From the NCBI RefSeq assembly GCF_002024165.1, contig NZ_MWQN01000001.1, positions 4,691,501 to 4,755,500 of the forward strand: a DNA stretch of 64,000 bases, given 5' to 3'. Both the position numbers and the translations under genes were made by a program. The stretch is from Embleya scabrispora. GTDB taxonomy: Bacteria; Actinomycetota; Actinomycetes; Streptomycetales; Streptomycetaceae. Every line of letters starts with the position of its first letter. Position 1 is the stretch's first letter. Shown in pieces: positions 29,681 through 39,703 of the stretch. Below the pieces are notes generated by a model, which worked only from the letters and a program-made list of their open reading frames with translations, did not search any database and was not told where the DNA came from.

Positions 29681-30459
29681 GGCGGGACGTCCAGGCGGTG
29701 CTGTTGATCCTGATCGGCGGCGCGCTGCTGCGGATCTCGTTGACCGACATGTACCTGCGCTACGTCAAGGACGGTCTGCGGCCCGCGCTGATCGCGGCGG
29801 GCGCGATCCTGCTCCTGGTCGGCCTGGTCTCGGCGGTCCGGGACGGGATCAAGGGGCGGGTGGCGGAACCCGCGGCCGATGTCGAGCACGCGCACGCGGC
29901 GGGCGGGGAGGCTCCCGTGCCCGCGCCGGACGAGGCCGGGCACGGGCATGACCACTCGGCGGGCCCGCGCGCGGCCTGGCTGCTGTGTCTGCCGGTGCTC
30001 GCGCTGTTCCTGATCGCACCGCCGGCGCTCGGGTCGTACACCGCCTCGCGCTCGGACAACGTGGTGGCCAAACCGGCCGCCGCGAACAACGACGCCGGCT
30101 TTCCCGCGCTGCCGCCGGGGGACCCGCTGCCGATGACCCTGGCCGACTTCCTGATCCGCTCGGTGTGGGACACCGCCGCGCCGCTGAAGGACCGCAACGT
30201 CCAGCTCACCGGCTTCGTCACACCCGGCAAGACCGCGGGCACCTGGTACGTGACCCGGATGGTGATCAGCTGCTGCGCGGCGGACGCGTTCGCACGCAAG
30301 ATCGAGGTGCACGGCGTCGAGGCCCCGCCGACCGACTCGTGGGTGACCGTCACCGGCCGCTGGCTGCCCAACGGCCAGGTCCAGGCCGACGACGCGATGC
30401 CGGCCCTGACCGCGACCAAGGTCGATCGGGTGCCGACTCCGAAGGAGCCGTACGAGTAG
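29677..30459 (+). CDS. TIGR03943-family membrane protein
   Basis: 260 residues, partner protein of the UPF0718 permease. Two N-terminal helices (VLLILIGGALLRI and ALIAAGAILLLVGLVSAV), then a His-rich loop with EHAHAAGGE and GHGHDHSAG, then a third helix and an extracytoplasmic domain containing ISCCAADAFARKIEV. GTG 29677 overlaps the permease stop (GTGA); an ATG at 29665 would overlap by 16 nt. The His tract and context suggest a metal-handling complex; no biochemical role can be claimed. Confidence 0.8.
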   Translation: MRRDVQAVLLILIGGALLRISLTDMYLRYVKDGLRPALIAAGAILLLVGLVSAVRDGIKGRVAEPAADVEHAHAAGGEAPVPAPDEAGHGHDHSAGPRAAWLLCLPVLALFLIAPPALGSYTASRSDNVVAKPAAANNDAGFPALPPGDPLPMTLADFLIRSVWDTAAPLKDRNVQLTGFVTPGKTAGTWYVTRMVISCCAADAFARKIEVHGVEAPPTDSWVTVTGRWLPNGQVQADDAMPALTATKVDRVPTPKEPYE

Positions 30460-30622
30460 GCACGTTGTGACGATCGGCCGCGTTGTGACGATGTCACCGT
30501 CCGGTCACCGCCGCGTTCGCGTCCTGCGAGCGCGGCGGTGCGGCAAGTTCGGTTCGCCTAGCGTGAGTTCGCGGACGGATCGCCTGGGGAGGACGATCCG
30601 CCGAATTCTCGGGGGAATCGTC

Positions 30623-31174
30623 ATGGGCTGGGGAATTCGTCGTGCCGTCGTCGCGGCGGCCGTCGTGGGCGTACTCGTATCGGGTGCGACGGCGTGTCAA
30701 AAGCAGGATCGGGGAGCGGACGCCGACCCGAAGGGCAAGACGAGCGAGCCGGTCCAGACCGCCGACACGGACGGCAAGGCCGGCGACGGGGACCTCCGGG
30801 TCAAGGGCGTGTTCCTGACCGTCACGCCCGGCACGCTGGCCGGCGTCCGGTGCAGGACCGCGTTCATGGAGACGTACATCGGCACGATCACCTTCGCCGA
30901 CGGGCACCGGGGCGGCCGGATCACCATCTCCTACGGCGGATCGTCCGGCGGCATGAAGCAGGAGGAGATCGACGTGCCCGCGGGCAAGAAGTCGATCACC
31001 AAGACGTTCGCCTACTCGGAGTTCCTGTCCGGCGGCTCGATCGCGGCCGGGCAGCTCAACGTGCTGAAGCCGAATCCGGTCGGCTCGGCCACGGTGCGGC
31101 CCACGGGCACGTGCTCCGAGGGCGGAACGTGGGGCGGCACCACGACCGGTGCGACCGGGGGCGGCGGCTGGTAG
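30623..31174 (+). CDS. Predicted secreted lipoprotein
   Basis: 183 residues. A signal sequence (GIRRAVVAAAVVGVLVSGATAC) ends in a lipobox with Cys at about residue 25. The mature part is beta-rich (LRVKGVFLTVTPGTL, RITISYGGSSGG) and ends with a Gly/Thr-rich tail. No family recognised. ATG 30623 follows GGGGGAA. It is convergent with zur. Confidence 0.65.
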   Translation: MGWGIRRAVVAAAVVGVLVSGATACQKQDRGADADPKGKTSEPVQTADTDGKAGDGDLRVKGVFLTVTPGTLAGVRCRTAFMETYIGTITFADGHRGGRITISYGGSSGGMKQEEIDVPAGKKSITKTFAYSEFLSGGSIAAGQLNVLKPNPVGSATVRPTGTCSEGGTWGGTTTGATGGGGW

Positions 31175-31195
31175 CCGGCGCCGAGCGGGGCGGGG

Positions 31196-31615
31196 TCAGC
31201 CCGGCGTGCCGGCGCACTGGGCGCACGTGCCGAAGATCTCCAGTTCGTGCGAGACGTCGCCGAAGCCGTGTTCGGCGGCGATCCGATTCGCCCAGCGCTC
31301 GACCGCCGGGCCCTCGACCTCGACGGTGCGGCCGCAGGAGCGGCAGACCAGGTGGTGGTGGTGCCCACGGCTGCATCGACGGTAGACCGACTCGCCGTCC
31401 TGGGTGCGCAGGACGTCGACCTCGTCCGCGTCCGCCAGAGCCTGGAGGGTGCGGTACACCGTGGTCAGGCCGACCGCCTCGCCGCGCTGCTTGAGCAGGT
31501 CGTGCAGATCTTGCGCACTGCGGAAGTCCTCGATCTCGTCGAGGAGCGCGGAGACGGCGGCACGCTGCCGGGTGGACCGACCCCGAACCGGGCTCGTGCC
31601 GTGGGCGGTGGTCAC
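31196..31615 (-). CDS. zur: Zinc uptake regulator Zur (Fur family)
   Basis: 139 residues. A winged helix (STRQRAAVSALLDEI...GLTTVYRTLQAL) is followed by a dimerisation domain with HHHHLVCRSCG and GTCAQCAG, whose two CxxC pairs bind structural zinc. Position at the end of the znuACB operon identifies it as Zur rather than Fur. The GTG start at 31615 has a strong GAGGAGG site and overlaps the znuB stop (GTGA). With zinc bound it should repress the operators at 34303-34339. Confidence 0.93.
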   Translation of the reverse strand: MTTAHGTSPVRGRSTRQRAAVSALLDEIEDFRSAQDLHDLLKQRGEAVGLTTVYRTLQALADADEVDVLRTQDGESVYRRCSRGHHHHLVCRSCGRTVEVEGPAVERWANRIAAEHGFGDVSHELEIFGTCAQCAGTPG

Positions 31616-32570
31616 CTGGGTGCCTCCTCGATGGGTACGGGCCGGACGACGCCGCCGGGTGCCTGTCCCGCCATTGTGCCGGCGCCGGGGGCCTTCGCGT
31701 CCACACGCACGTCGTCGATCCGAGGCGCGTCCACCTCCCCCGCCGCCGCCTCCGCGCGTCGGGCCCGGCGCCGATTCAACGGCGTCGCGAGCACTCCCAC
31801 CAGAACGAACAGTCCGATCGCGAGCAACACGATGGTCGCCCCGGGCGGCGCGTCGACGTAGTACGTCAGCGCGGTGCCGGAGACCGAGACCAGCACGCCG
31901 ACCACGATCGCGAGCGCCGCGGTCATCGAGAACGTGCGAGAGAGCTGCTGCGCGACCGCGACCGGGACCACCATCAGCGCGCTGACCAGGAGCAGGCCCA
32001 CCACCCGCATCGCGACCGTGACGGTGACCGCGGCGGTGACCGCGAGCAGCAGGTTCAGCGCGCGCACCGGCAGCCCGGTGACCCGGGCGAAGTCCTCGTC
32101 CTGGCACACGGTGAACAGCGCGCGGCGCAGTCCGAGGGTGACCGCGAGCACGGCCGCGGCCAGGATCGTGATCACCCGGATGTCCTCGGGCGAGACCGAG
32201 GTCAGCGAGCCGAACAGGTACGACTGGAGATTGGCGTTCGAGCCCTCGGGGGCCAGGTTGATCAGCATCACCCCGCCCGCGATGCCGCCGTAGAACAGCA
32301 CGGAGAGCGCGACGTCGCCGCTGACCCGGCTGCGCTCGCGGATCAGTTCGATCAACACCGCGCCGACCGACGCGGTGAGCACCGCGGTGAGCACGGGGGA
32401 GGTGCTGAGCAGGAAGCCGAGACCCACCCCGGTGAGCGCGACGTGCCCGATGCCGTCGCCCATGAACGCCTGCCGGCGCTGCACGAGGTATACGCCGACG
32501 GCGGGCGCGGTCATGCCCACGAGCAGGGCCGCGAGCAGCGCGCGCTGCATGAAGGGGAAGTCCAGGATCG

Positions 32571-32574
<4 letters not shown>
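31612..32574 (-). CDS. znuB: Zinc ABC transporter permease ZnuB
   Basis: 320-residue ABC-3 family permease with about eight helices, beginning ILDFPFMQRALLAALLVGMTAPAVG. The conserved coupling region FMGDGIGHVALTGVGLGFLL and VGLLLVSALMVVPVAVAQQL are typical of manganese/zinc transporters. The C-terminal tail of about 50 residues is hydrophilic. GTG start overlaps the znuC stop (GTGA). Confidence 0.95.
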
Positions 32575-33343
<769 letters not shown>

Positions 33344-33347
<4 letters not shown>

Positions 33348-34303
33348 GAGCAGCCCAGCCCCTTCCGCAGCGCGTCCAGGTTGGCGCGCATCACCGAGAA
33401 GTAATCGTCGTGCGCCTCGTCTTTTATGCCCTCGAGCGGATCCAGGACCGCGGTCTGCACGTGCAGGTCCTCGGCGAGCGTCCTGGCGGTCTTGGGTTCG
33501 GCCAGGGTCTCGAAGAAGATCGTGGTCACCCCCCGGTCCCGGGCCAGGCGCTGGATGTCGGCCCGCCGGGCGGGGGAGGGCTCGGACTCCGGGTTGACGC
33601 CGTTGACCGCGATCTGGTTCAGGTGGTAACGCTCCGCGACGTAGCCGAAGGCGGCGTGGCTGGTCACCACGTCCTTGCGGGCGCAGGTGGCCAGACCCGC
33701 GGTGAACTCGCCGTCGAGGGTCTTCAGCCGGGTCACGAGCGCCGCGGCGCGCTCGCGGTAGTCGGCCGCGTTGGCCGGGTCGGCGCCGGCGAGCGATTCG
33801 CCCACGCCGGTCGCGATGGCGGCCAGCCGGATCGGGTCGAGCCACACGTGCGGGTCGCCGTGTTCGGCGTCGGCGTGGTCGTGGCCCGCGTGCTCGTCCT
33901 CGGCGCCGTGTACCTCGGTGCCGTGCTCCTCCAGCGGTGCGAACCGGCTCGCCTCGGCGATGTGCTTCGGCTTGTTCTGCGAGATCGCCTTGTCCACGGC
34001 CGGCTGCAGGCCCTTGAGGTAGACCACCAGATCGGCCTGCGAGACGGCGCCGACCTGCTTGGGGGTCAACTCCAGATCGTGCGGCTCGGCCCCGGCCTTG
34101 GTCAGGTTGGTCACCTTCACGTGCGGGCCGCCGACCTGCTGTGCGACGAATTTCATCGGGTAGAACGCGGCGATCACCCGCACCTTCGCACCCGCCCCGG
34201 TGTCCGCCTTCGCGTCGTCGGTGCCGGCGCATCCGGAGAGCAGCAGCGCGGATGCGGCAGCGGTCGCGAGCAGGGCGACCGGGGCGGAGCGACGTATCTT
34301 CAT
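33344..34303 (-). CDS. znuA: Zinc-binding lipoprotein ZnuA
   Basis: 319 residues of the cluster-9 solute-binding family. The signal peptide ends in the lipobox LLLSGC. The core has the metal ligands GGPHVKVTNL, PHDLELTPKQ and FGYVAERYHL and a His/Glu/Asp-rich loop (GHDHADAEHGDPH) that captures zinc. ATG 34303 is preferred since it gives a compact signal; TTG 34318 and ATG 34312 are in frame but lie inside the operator. Transcription is divergent from glyS. Confidence 0.93.
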
Positions 34304-34339
34304 GACAATCATTCTCAACTAGAATGACAATCGTTGTCA
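34303..34339 (-). promoter_or_regulatory. Two Zur-type operators over the znuA promoter
   Basis: TGACAATCATTCTCA (34303-34317) and TGACAATCGTTGTCA (34325-34339) are similar 15-bp inverted repeats whose starts are 22 bp apart; the second has perfect 6-bp arms. On the minus strand TTGACA (34340-34335) is a good -35 hexamer and overlaps the distal site, and GAGAAT (34316-34311) could be the -10. Zinc-bound Zur dimers on adjacent faces would block the promoter and the start codon. Confidence 0.85.
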
Positions 34340-34466
34340 ATAATACGGGTTTGGGCCAACCGTGGCGGACCCGGGTCGGCAGTTATCGATTTACGGGGGT
34401 GACCAGCACGCCGGTAGCCTGTGCCGACACTGTCACTGCCCGCATCGTCGCACCGAAGAGAGCATT

Positions 34467-35849
34467 GTGGCCGCCGACAAGATCGACACCATCGTCAGCC
34501 TGAGCAAGCGCCGAGGCTTCGTTTACCCCTGTAGTGAGATCTACGGCGGCCAGCGGGCCGCCTGGGACTACGGTCCTCTCGGCGTGGAGCTCAAGGAGAA
34601 CATCAAGCGCCAGTGGTGGCGCACGATGGTCACCTCGCGTGACGACATCGTCGGTCTGGACTCCTCGGTCATCCTCGCCCGCGAGGTGTGGGAGGCGTCC
34701 GGCCATGTCGAGGCGTTCGTCGACCCGCTGACCGAGTGCACCTCGTGCCACAAGCGCTACCGCGCCGACCACCTCGAAGAGGCGTACGAGGCCAAGCGCG
34801 GCCGGCTGCCGGAGAACGGCCTCGCCGACATCACCTGTCCCAACTGCGGCAACAAGGGCACGTTCACCGAGCCCAAGATGTTCAACGGTCTGTTGCAGAC
34901 CTTCCTCGGCCCCACCCAGGACGAGTCCGGCCGCGCCTTCCTGCGCCCGGAGACCGCCCAGGGCATCTTCGTCAACTACAAGGCCGTCGAGCAGACCTCG
35001 CGCAAGAAGCCGCCGTTCGGCATCGCCCAGACCGGCAAGAGCTTCCGCAACGAGATCACGCCGGGCAACTTCATCTTCCGCACGCGCGAGTTCGAGCAGA
35101 TGGAGATGGAGTTCTTCGTCAAGCCCGGCGAGGACGAGCAGTGGCAGGAATACTGGATGCAGCAGCGCTGGGACTGGTACGTCGGTCTCGGCCTGAACCC
35201 GGACAACATGCGCTTCTTCGAGCACCCGAAGGAGAAGTTGTCGCACTACTCGAAGCGCACCGTCGACATCGAGTACCGCTTCAACTTCGGCGGCAGCGAG
35301 TTCTCCGAACTGGAGGGCATCGCCAACCGCACGGACTACGACCTGCGCACCCACTCGGAGAAGTCCGGCACCGACCTGTCGTACTTCGACCAGGACGCCA
35401 ATGAGCGCTGGTTCCCGTACGTCATCGAGCCGGCCGCGGGGCTGAACCGGGCGATGCTCGCATTCCTGCTCGACGCCTACTTCGAGGACGAGGCGCCGAA
35501 CGCCAAGGGCAAGCTGGAAAAGCGCACCGTGCTGCGGCTCGACCCGCGCCTGGCGCCGGTCAAGGCGGCCATCCTGCCGCTGTCGCGCAACGCCGACCTG
35601 TCGCCGAAGGCCCGGAGCCTGGCCGCCGACCTGCGGCAATACTGGAACTGCGACTTCGACGACGCCGGTGCGATCGGCCGCCGCTACCGCCGCCAGGACG
35701 AGATCGGCACGCCGTTCTGCATCACCGTCGACTTCGACACGCTCGAGGACGACGCGGTGACCGTGCGCTCGCGCGACACGATGCAGCAGGAGCGGGTCTC
35801 GCTCGACCAGGTCGTGGGCTATCTCGCGGCGCGCCTGCCGGGCTGCTGA
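34467..35849 (+). CDS. glyS: Glycyl-tRNA synthetase (dimeric type)
   Basis: 460-residue class II enzyme, alpha2 type. Motif 1 surrounds [12 protein letters not shown], motif 2 is [20 protein letters not shown] and motif 3 is [14 protein letters not shown]; the C-terminal anticodon-binding domain follows. Zinc-like Cys pairs occur in CTSCHKR and [10 protein letters not shown] 34467 is the start because [10 protein letters not shown] is the usual beginning. A 15-bp terminator follows 31 nt after the stop. The Zur operators lie upstream but point to znuA. Confidence 0.96.
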   Translation: MAADKIDTIVSLSKRRGFVYPCSEIYGGQRAAWDYGPLGVELKENIKRQWWRTMVTSRDDIVGLDSSVILAREVWEASGHVEAFVDPLTECTSCHKRYRADHLEEAYEAKRGRLPENGLADITCPNCGNKGTFTEPKMFNGLLQTFLGPTQDESGRAFLRPETAQGIFVNYKAVEQTSRKKPPFGIAQTGKSFRNEITPGNFIFRTREFEQMEMEFFVKPGEDEQWQEYWMQQRWDWYVGLGLNPDNMRFFEHPKEKLSHYSKRTVDIEYRFNFGGSEFSELEGIANRTDYDLRTHSEKSGTDLSYFDQDANERWFPYVIEPAAGLNRAMLAFLLDAYFEDEAPNAKGKLEKRTVLRLDPRLAPVKAAILPLSRNADLSPKARSLAADLRQYWNCDFDDAGAIGRRYRRQDEIGTPFCITVDFDTLEDDAVTVRSRDTMQQERVSLDQVVGYLAARLPGC

Positions 35850-35880
35850 CCCGAAACCGGCCGCGGGCCGGGTGAACGCG

Positions 35881-35913
35881 GTGAGGGGCGCCGTCGCGGA
35901 CGGCGCCCCTCAC
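35881..35913. terminator. 15-bp perfect hairpin between glyS and the convergent gene
   Basis: Arms 35881-35895 and 35899-35913 are perfect complements around a GCG loop. It lies 31 nt after glyS and 49 nt after the convergent gene at 35963, so it serves both strands. Confidence 0.85.
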
Positions 35914-35962
35914 GGATGTCCCGGGTCGGATCGTGCTTCCCCGCGATTCGGGTGTTGGCGAG

Positions 35963-37000
35963 CTACTTGAAGACGCCCGCCACGATGCGGTCGGTCATCC
36001 GGAAGCTCAGGTCGCTCAGCACGTTGCCCGCGGCCTTCGAGGCCTCCTCGCCCTGGCCCTTCATCGGCCCGCCGTCGGCCCGGCCGATGTCCAGGACCAG
36101 GACGTAGTGTCCGGTCGTGGTGGCGATGGCGGCGTGCTCGGAGCCGTCCTTGAAGGTGACCCCGCTCGACGCCGGCGGCTGGAGCCAGGCGATCGGGGAA
36201 TTGGACAGCGCGATCGTGCCCAGCCCCTTCTTCACCGCCTCGGCCTTCTCCTTGTTCGGCATCGAGATCACCGACAGCGTCACCGCATACTTCCCGGCCG
36301 AGTCCTTGTACGACCCGCGCAGCACACCCACGCAACCGTTCCGGGTGACCGCCGAGCCGCCGGCCGTGATCACCTTCGAGCAGTCCTTGACCGCCGAGTC
36401 GTCGCTGCTCAACTGCCGATACTTCGCGCCGGTGCGGCCCTGGAACTCGGCGGTGTCCTTGAAGAAGTAGTCGGTGGTGAAGGACAACTTGTCGGTCGAC
36501 AGGTCGTCGATGGCCGAGTTGTTCGGCGGCGGCGCCGACTGGAACCCCTTGGGCTCGTCACCGCCCGGCCCGGGCGAACCGCCGGTCGCGGGCAGCGAAC
36601 CGCCGGTCGCGGGCAGCGACCCGCCGTTGGCGGGGGCGGTCGGCGAGGTCTGCGCGGCGGGCTTCTTGTCGTCGTCCTTGTCGTTGGACAGGAAGAAGAA
36701 CACCCCGCCGCCGATCACCGCGAGCGCCACCACCGCGGCCGTCGGCACCAGCCACTTCGGCCGGCCCGACGGCGGGGGCGGCGGCTGGCCGTAACCCTGG
36801 CCGTACTGCTGAGGGTAGGGCTGCTGCCCGTACGGCTGCTGCCCATACGGTTGTTGTCCGTACGGCTGTTGCCCGTAGGCCGGTTGACCCTGGGGCTGCT
36901 GCCCGTAGGCCGACCGGCCGTTGTTCGGTTGTCCGTACGGCTGTTGCCCGTGGCCGTAGCCGGGCCCGTTCGGGGGCTGCGGGGGCGGGAAGGCACTCAT
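35963..37000 (-). CDS. Membrane-anchored protein with YGQQP repeats
   Basis: 345 residues. Residues 1-78 are a disordered tail with about nine YGQQP/PYGQQ repeats. One transmembrane helix ([22 protein letters not shown], about 84-105) follows, then a Pro/Gly/Ser linker with GGSLPAT repeats and a C-terminal extracytoplasmic domain (about 170-345) with two cysteines (DCSKV and NGCVG). Topology is N-in, C-out. The tail resembles the gene at 23093. Function unknown. Confidence 0.72.
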   Translation of the reverse strand: MSAFPPPQPPNGPGYGHGQQPYGQPNNGRSAYGQQPQGQPAYGQQPYGQQPYGQQPYGQQPYPQQYGQGYGQPPPPPSGRPKWLVPTAAVVALAVIGGGVFFFLSNDKDDDKKPAAQTSPTAPANGGSLPATGGSLPATGGSPGPGGDEPKGFQSAPPPNNSAIDDLSTDKLSFTTDYFFKDTAEFQGRTGAKYRQLSSDDSAVKDCSKVITAGGSAVTRNGCVGVLRGSYKDSAGKYAVTLSVISMPNKEKAEAVKKGLGTIALSNSPIAWLQPPASSGVTFKDGSEHAAIATTTGHYVLVLDIGRADGGPMKGQGEEASKAAGNVLSDLSFRMTDRIVAGVFK

Positions 37001-37014
37001 GTGCGGAGGTTAGT

Positions 37015-37707
37015 TCATCCGGACGACGGTGCAGGAGCCGATTCCGACACCGCGCGATCGTGCCCTCCGGCCGACGCGGTCGAGTCGGGCGAGGCGCCGG
37101 AGCCGGCCGCGCCGGCCAGCCGGGCCCGGGCCGCCATCAGCGCGAAGCCGAGCAGGTTCAGCCCGCGCCAGTGCTCGGGGTCGCCCGCCCGCTCGTCGTC
37201 GGCGGCCAGCCCGATGCCCCAGATCCGGTCCAGCGGACTGGCCTCGACCAGGATCCGCCGCCCGGTGCCGAGCAAAAACGCGCCCATGTCCGAGTGCTGC
37301 CCGAACTTGGCCACGTTGCCGCGCACGATCAACTCGAACCGCTCGTCCACCCAGCGCCGCTCGTCGAAGCCGCGCACCTGGCGTCCGATCGTCTTGGCCC
37401 CCTTGGGGTGAGCGGCCGCAAGCACCCGGCGCTCCGCGTCGGCGTCGCCGAACATCCGGGCCTTGCCGGCCATCATCCAGTGTTCGGCGGTGCGATAGGT
37501 GATCCCGTCCACCTCGAACGGCGACGGATACCACTGACTCAGACAGCTCGCGTCCACTCCGCGGATCGGCTCGCGGTGGCCCCAGAAGAAGACGTACTTG
37601 AGCCGGGGCTGCCGCCGGGCCCGCAGGATCAGGGACGCGACGTCGAGCGGCTCACGGTCGGACTCGGCGGCGGACCCGGCGGACGCCGGCGGAAGGTCGG
37701 AGGTCAT
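37015..37707 (-). CDS. NADAR-family protein (DUF1768)
   Basis: 230 residues. The NADAR/YbiA core is clear: YVFFWGH, LSQWYPSPFEVDGITYRTAEHWMM, KAKTIGRQVRGF-type spacing and IWGIGLAADDERAGDPEHWRGLNLLG. Family members remove ADP-ribose from nucleobases or deal with riboflavin intermediates. A ~40-residue low-complexity C-terminal tail has no counterpart. ATG 37707 is chosen (MTSDLPPASAG); the longer frame to 37827 would overlap the dus promoter. Divergent from dus. Confidence 0.82.
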   Translation of the reverse strand: MTSDLPPASAGSAAESDREPLDVASLILRARRQPRLKYVFFWGHREPIRGVDASCLSQWYPSPFEVDGITYRTAEHWMMAGKARMFGDADAERRVLAAAHPKGAKTIGRQVRGFDERRWVDERFELIVRGNVAKFGQHSDMGAFLLGTGRRILVEASPLDRIWGIGLAADDERAGDPEHWRGLNLLGFALMAARARLAGAAGSGASPDSTASAGGHDRAVSESAPAPSSG

Positions 37708-37808
37708 GACGGCGATGCTGTCAGGACGCGGTGACACCCGGAAACCGCTTTTCCCGGTGGGGGACAATGGATCGGACCCATCCCCGCACCCCTCCTGGAG
37801 CACCGTCC

Positions 37809-39005
37809 ATGGCACCCGCCGACGCACCCACGCCCGACGCCACCGGCAGCCCGTGGCCGCCGCTGCGCCTGGGCGCCTTCGGCGGTGCGCTGATTCGGCC
37901 GCCCGTGGTGCTGGCCCCCATGGCCGGTATCACCAACGCGCCGTTTCGCACGCTCTGCCAGGAGCAGGCCGAGGCGGCCACCACCGCGCGCCCGGCCGGG
38001 TTGTACGTCAGCGAGATGATCACCACCCGCGCGCTGGTCGAGCGGGACGCCAAGACGCTGCGGCTGATCCGCTTCGCCGAGACCGAGCGCCCGCGCAGCA
38101 TCCAGCTGTACGGGGTCGACCCGCACATCGTCGGCCGCGCGGTCGCGATGATCGTGGACGAGGGCCTGGCCGACCACATCGACCTCAACTTCGGCTGCCC
38201 GGTGCCCAAGGTGACCCGCAAGGGCGGCGGTTCCGCGCTGCCCTACAAGCGCAACCTGCTGCGCGACATCCTGCGCTCGGCGGTCAAGAACGCGCGGGGC
38301 GTGCCGGTCACCATCAAGATGCGCAAGGGCATCGACGACGACCACCTGACCTACCTCGACGCGGGCCGGATCGCCGTGGACGAGGGCGTCACCTGGGTCG
38401 CCCTGCACGGCCGCACCGCCGAGCAGCACTACGGCGGCACCGCCGACTGGTCCGCCATCGCGCGGCTGAAGGAGGTCGTCACCGACATCCCGGTGCTCGG
38501 CAACGGTGACATCTGGGACGCCGAGGACGCGCTGCGGATGATGCGCGAGACCGGTTGCGACGGCGTCGTGGTCGGTCGCGGCTGCCTGGGCCGCCCGTGG
38601 TTGTTCCGCGACCTGGTCTCCGCCTTCGAGGGCAGCGCGGACCGGGCCCGGCCGACCCTGGGGGAGGTCACCACGATCATGCGCCGACACGCGGTGCTGC
38701 TCGCCGAGTGGATCGGCGACGAGACCCACGGGGTCACCGACCTGCGCAAGCACGTCGCCTGGTACATGAAGGGCTTCTCCGTCGGCGGCACCATCCGCCG
38801 CGGCCTTGCCACCGCGAGCAGCCTGGCCGAACTCGACGACTGGTTCGGGCAACTCGACCTGGACCAGCCGTGGCCGATCGGCGCCGACGGCCCGCGCGGG
38901 CGCACCGCGGGCGGCAAGCGCGTCGTGCTGCCCGAGGGCTGGCTCGACGACCCCGAGTGCGCGCTGCCCCCGGTCGACGCCGAACTGGACCACTCCGGCG
39001 GCTGA
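37809..39005 (+). CDS. tRNA-dihydrouridine synthase
   Basis: 398-residue FMN enzyme of the DusB type reducing uridine to dihydrouridine in tRNA. VVLAPMAGITNAPFR begins the barrel; the catalytic Cys is in LNFGCPVPKVTRKGGGSAL; VALHGRTAEQHY and VLGNGDIWDAEDAL follow, then GVVVGRGCLGRPWLF. ATG 37809 has GGAG 8 nt upstream; the longer GTG frame from 37731 adds an unlikely N-terminus. A 36-nt tandem repeat follows its stop. Confidence 0.92.
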   Translation: MAPADAPTPDATGSPWPPLRLGAFGGALIRPPVVLAPMAGITNAPFRTLCQEQAEAATTARPAGLYVSEMITTRALVERDAKTLRLIRFAETERPRSIQLYGVDPHIVGRAVAMIVDEGLADHIDLNFGCPVPKVTRKGGGSALPYKRNLLRDILRSAVKNARGVPVTIKMRKGIDDDHLTYLDAGRIAVDEGVTWVALHGRTAEQHYGGTADWSAIARLKEVVTDIPVLGNGDIWDAEDALRMMRETGCDGVVVGRGCLGRPWLFRDLVSAFEGSADRARPTLGEVTTIMRRHAVLLAEWIGDETHGVTDLRKHVAWYMKGFSVGGTIRRGLATASSLAELDDWFGQLDLDQPWPIGADGPRGRTAGGKRVVLPEGWLDDPECALPPVDAELDHSGG

Positions 39006-39036
39006 CCGCGCCGCCGCGAGGCACCGCGCACCCGGG

Positions 39037-39072
39037 ATCCGGGAAATCCGGGAAATCCGGGAAATCCGGGAA
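39037..39072. repeat. Four perfect 9-bp tandem repeats
   Basis: ATCCGGGAA is repeated exactly four times head-to-tail, 32 nt after the dus stop and 50 nt before the tetR start. A -10-like TAGAGT lies at 39110-39115. The repeats could be an operator array for the adjacent TetR protein or simply slippage-prone DNA. Confidence 0.85.
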
Positions 39073-39121
39073 TTGGGCAAGCTCCCCGATGGCACGCACG
39101 GTGACGTCGTAGAGTGAGGGG

Positions 39122-39703
39122 ATGCCCAAGATTCGAGCCTCCTCCGTCGCCGAGCACCGTGCGATGCAGCACGCCGCGCTGCTCGACGCCGCCCGGAGCC
39201 TGCTCGACGAGGGCGGCTTCGCCGCGCTCACCTTCCCCGCCCTGGCCGAACGCACCGGCCTGGCCCGCTCCTCGCTCTATGAATACTTCGCCTCGCGCGC
39301 GGCCGTGGTCGAGGAGCTGTGCGCCGTCGACCTGCCCGCGTGGGTGGCCGAGGTCGAGGACGCGATGGGCGCGACCGAGGACCCGGCGCAGAAGATCGCG
39401 GCCTACGTCGCGCGCCAGTTGGAACTGGTCGGTGATCGTCGTCATCGTGTCGTCGTCGCGATCTCCACCGGCGAGCTGGACACGAACGCGCGCGAGCGCA
39501 TCCGGGCCGCCCACGGGCGGATCGTCGAACTGGTGGTGGACGCGCTGTCCGCGCTCGGCCACCGGGACCCGATGCTGGTCGCCACGCTGGTCCAGGGCAT
39601 GGTCGACGCGGCGGTCCGGCGGATCGAGGGCGGTGCCGATCCCGCCGAGGTCGAGTCCGCCACCCTGGCCCTGGTGCTCGGCGGCGTCGCCCGGGTCGCA
39701 TAG
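39122..39703 (+). CDS. TetR-family transcriptional regulator
   Basis: 193 residues. The N-terminal helix-turn-helix runs from AALLDAARSLLDEGGFAALTF to LARSSLYEYFASRAAVVEEL. The C-terminal ligand domain is divergent, as usual. The ATG at 39122 is 7 nt after the TAGAGT box, so the message may be leaderless or very short-leadered. Its 3' third is overlapped by the antisense M23 frame. Target genes are unknown; its own promoter repeats or the neighbouring dus or peptidase genes are candidates. Confidence 0.85.
   Translation: MPKIRASSVAEHRAMQHAALLDAARSLLDEGGFAALTFPALAERTGLARSSLYEYFASRAAVVEELCAVDLPAWVAEVEDAMGATEDPAQKIAAYVARQLELVGDRRHRVVVAISTGELDTNARERIRAAHGRIVELVVDALSALGHRDPMLVATLVQGMVDAAVRRIEGGADPAEVESATLALVLGGVARVA

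Noticed and set aside
39037-39072. CRISPR-like array
   Set aside because: Units are 9 bp, head-to-tail without spacers; no cas genes.
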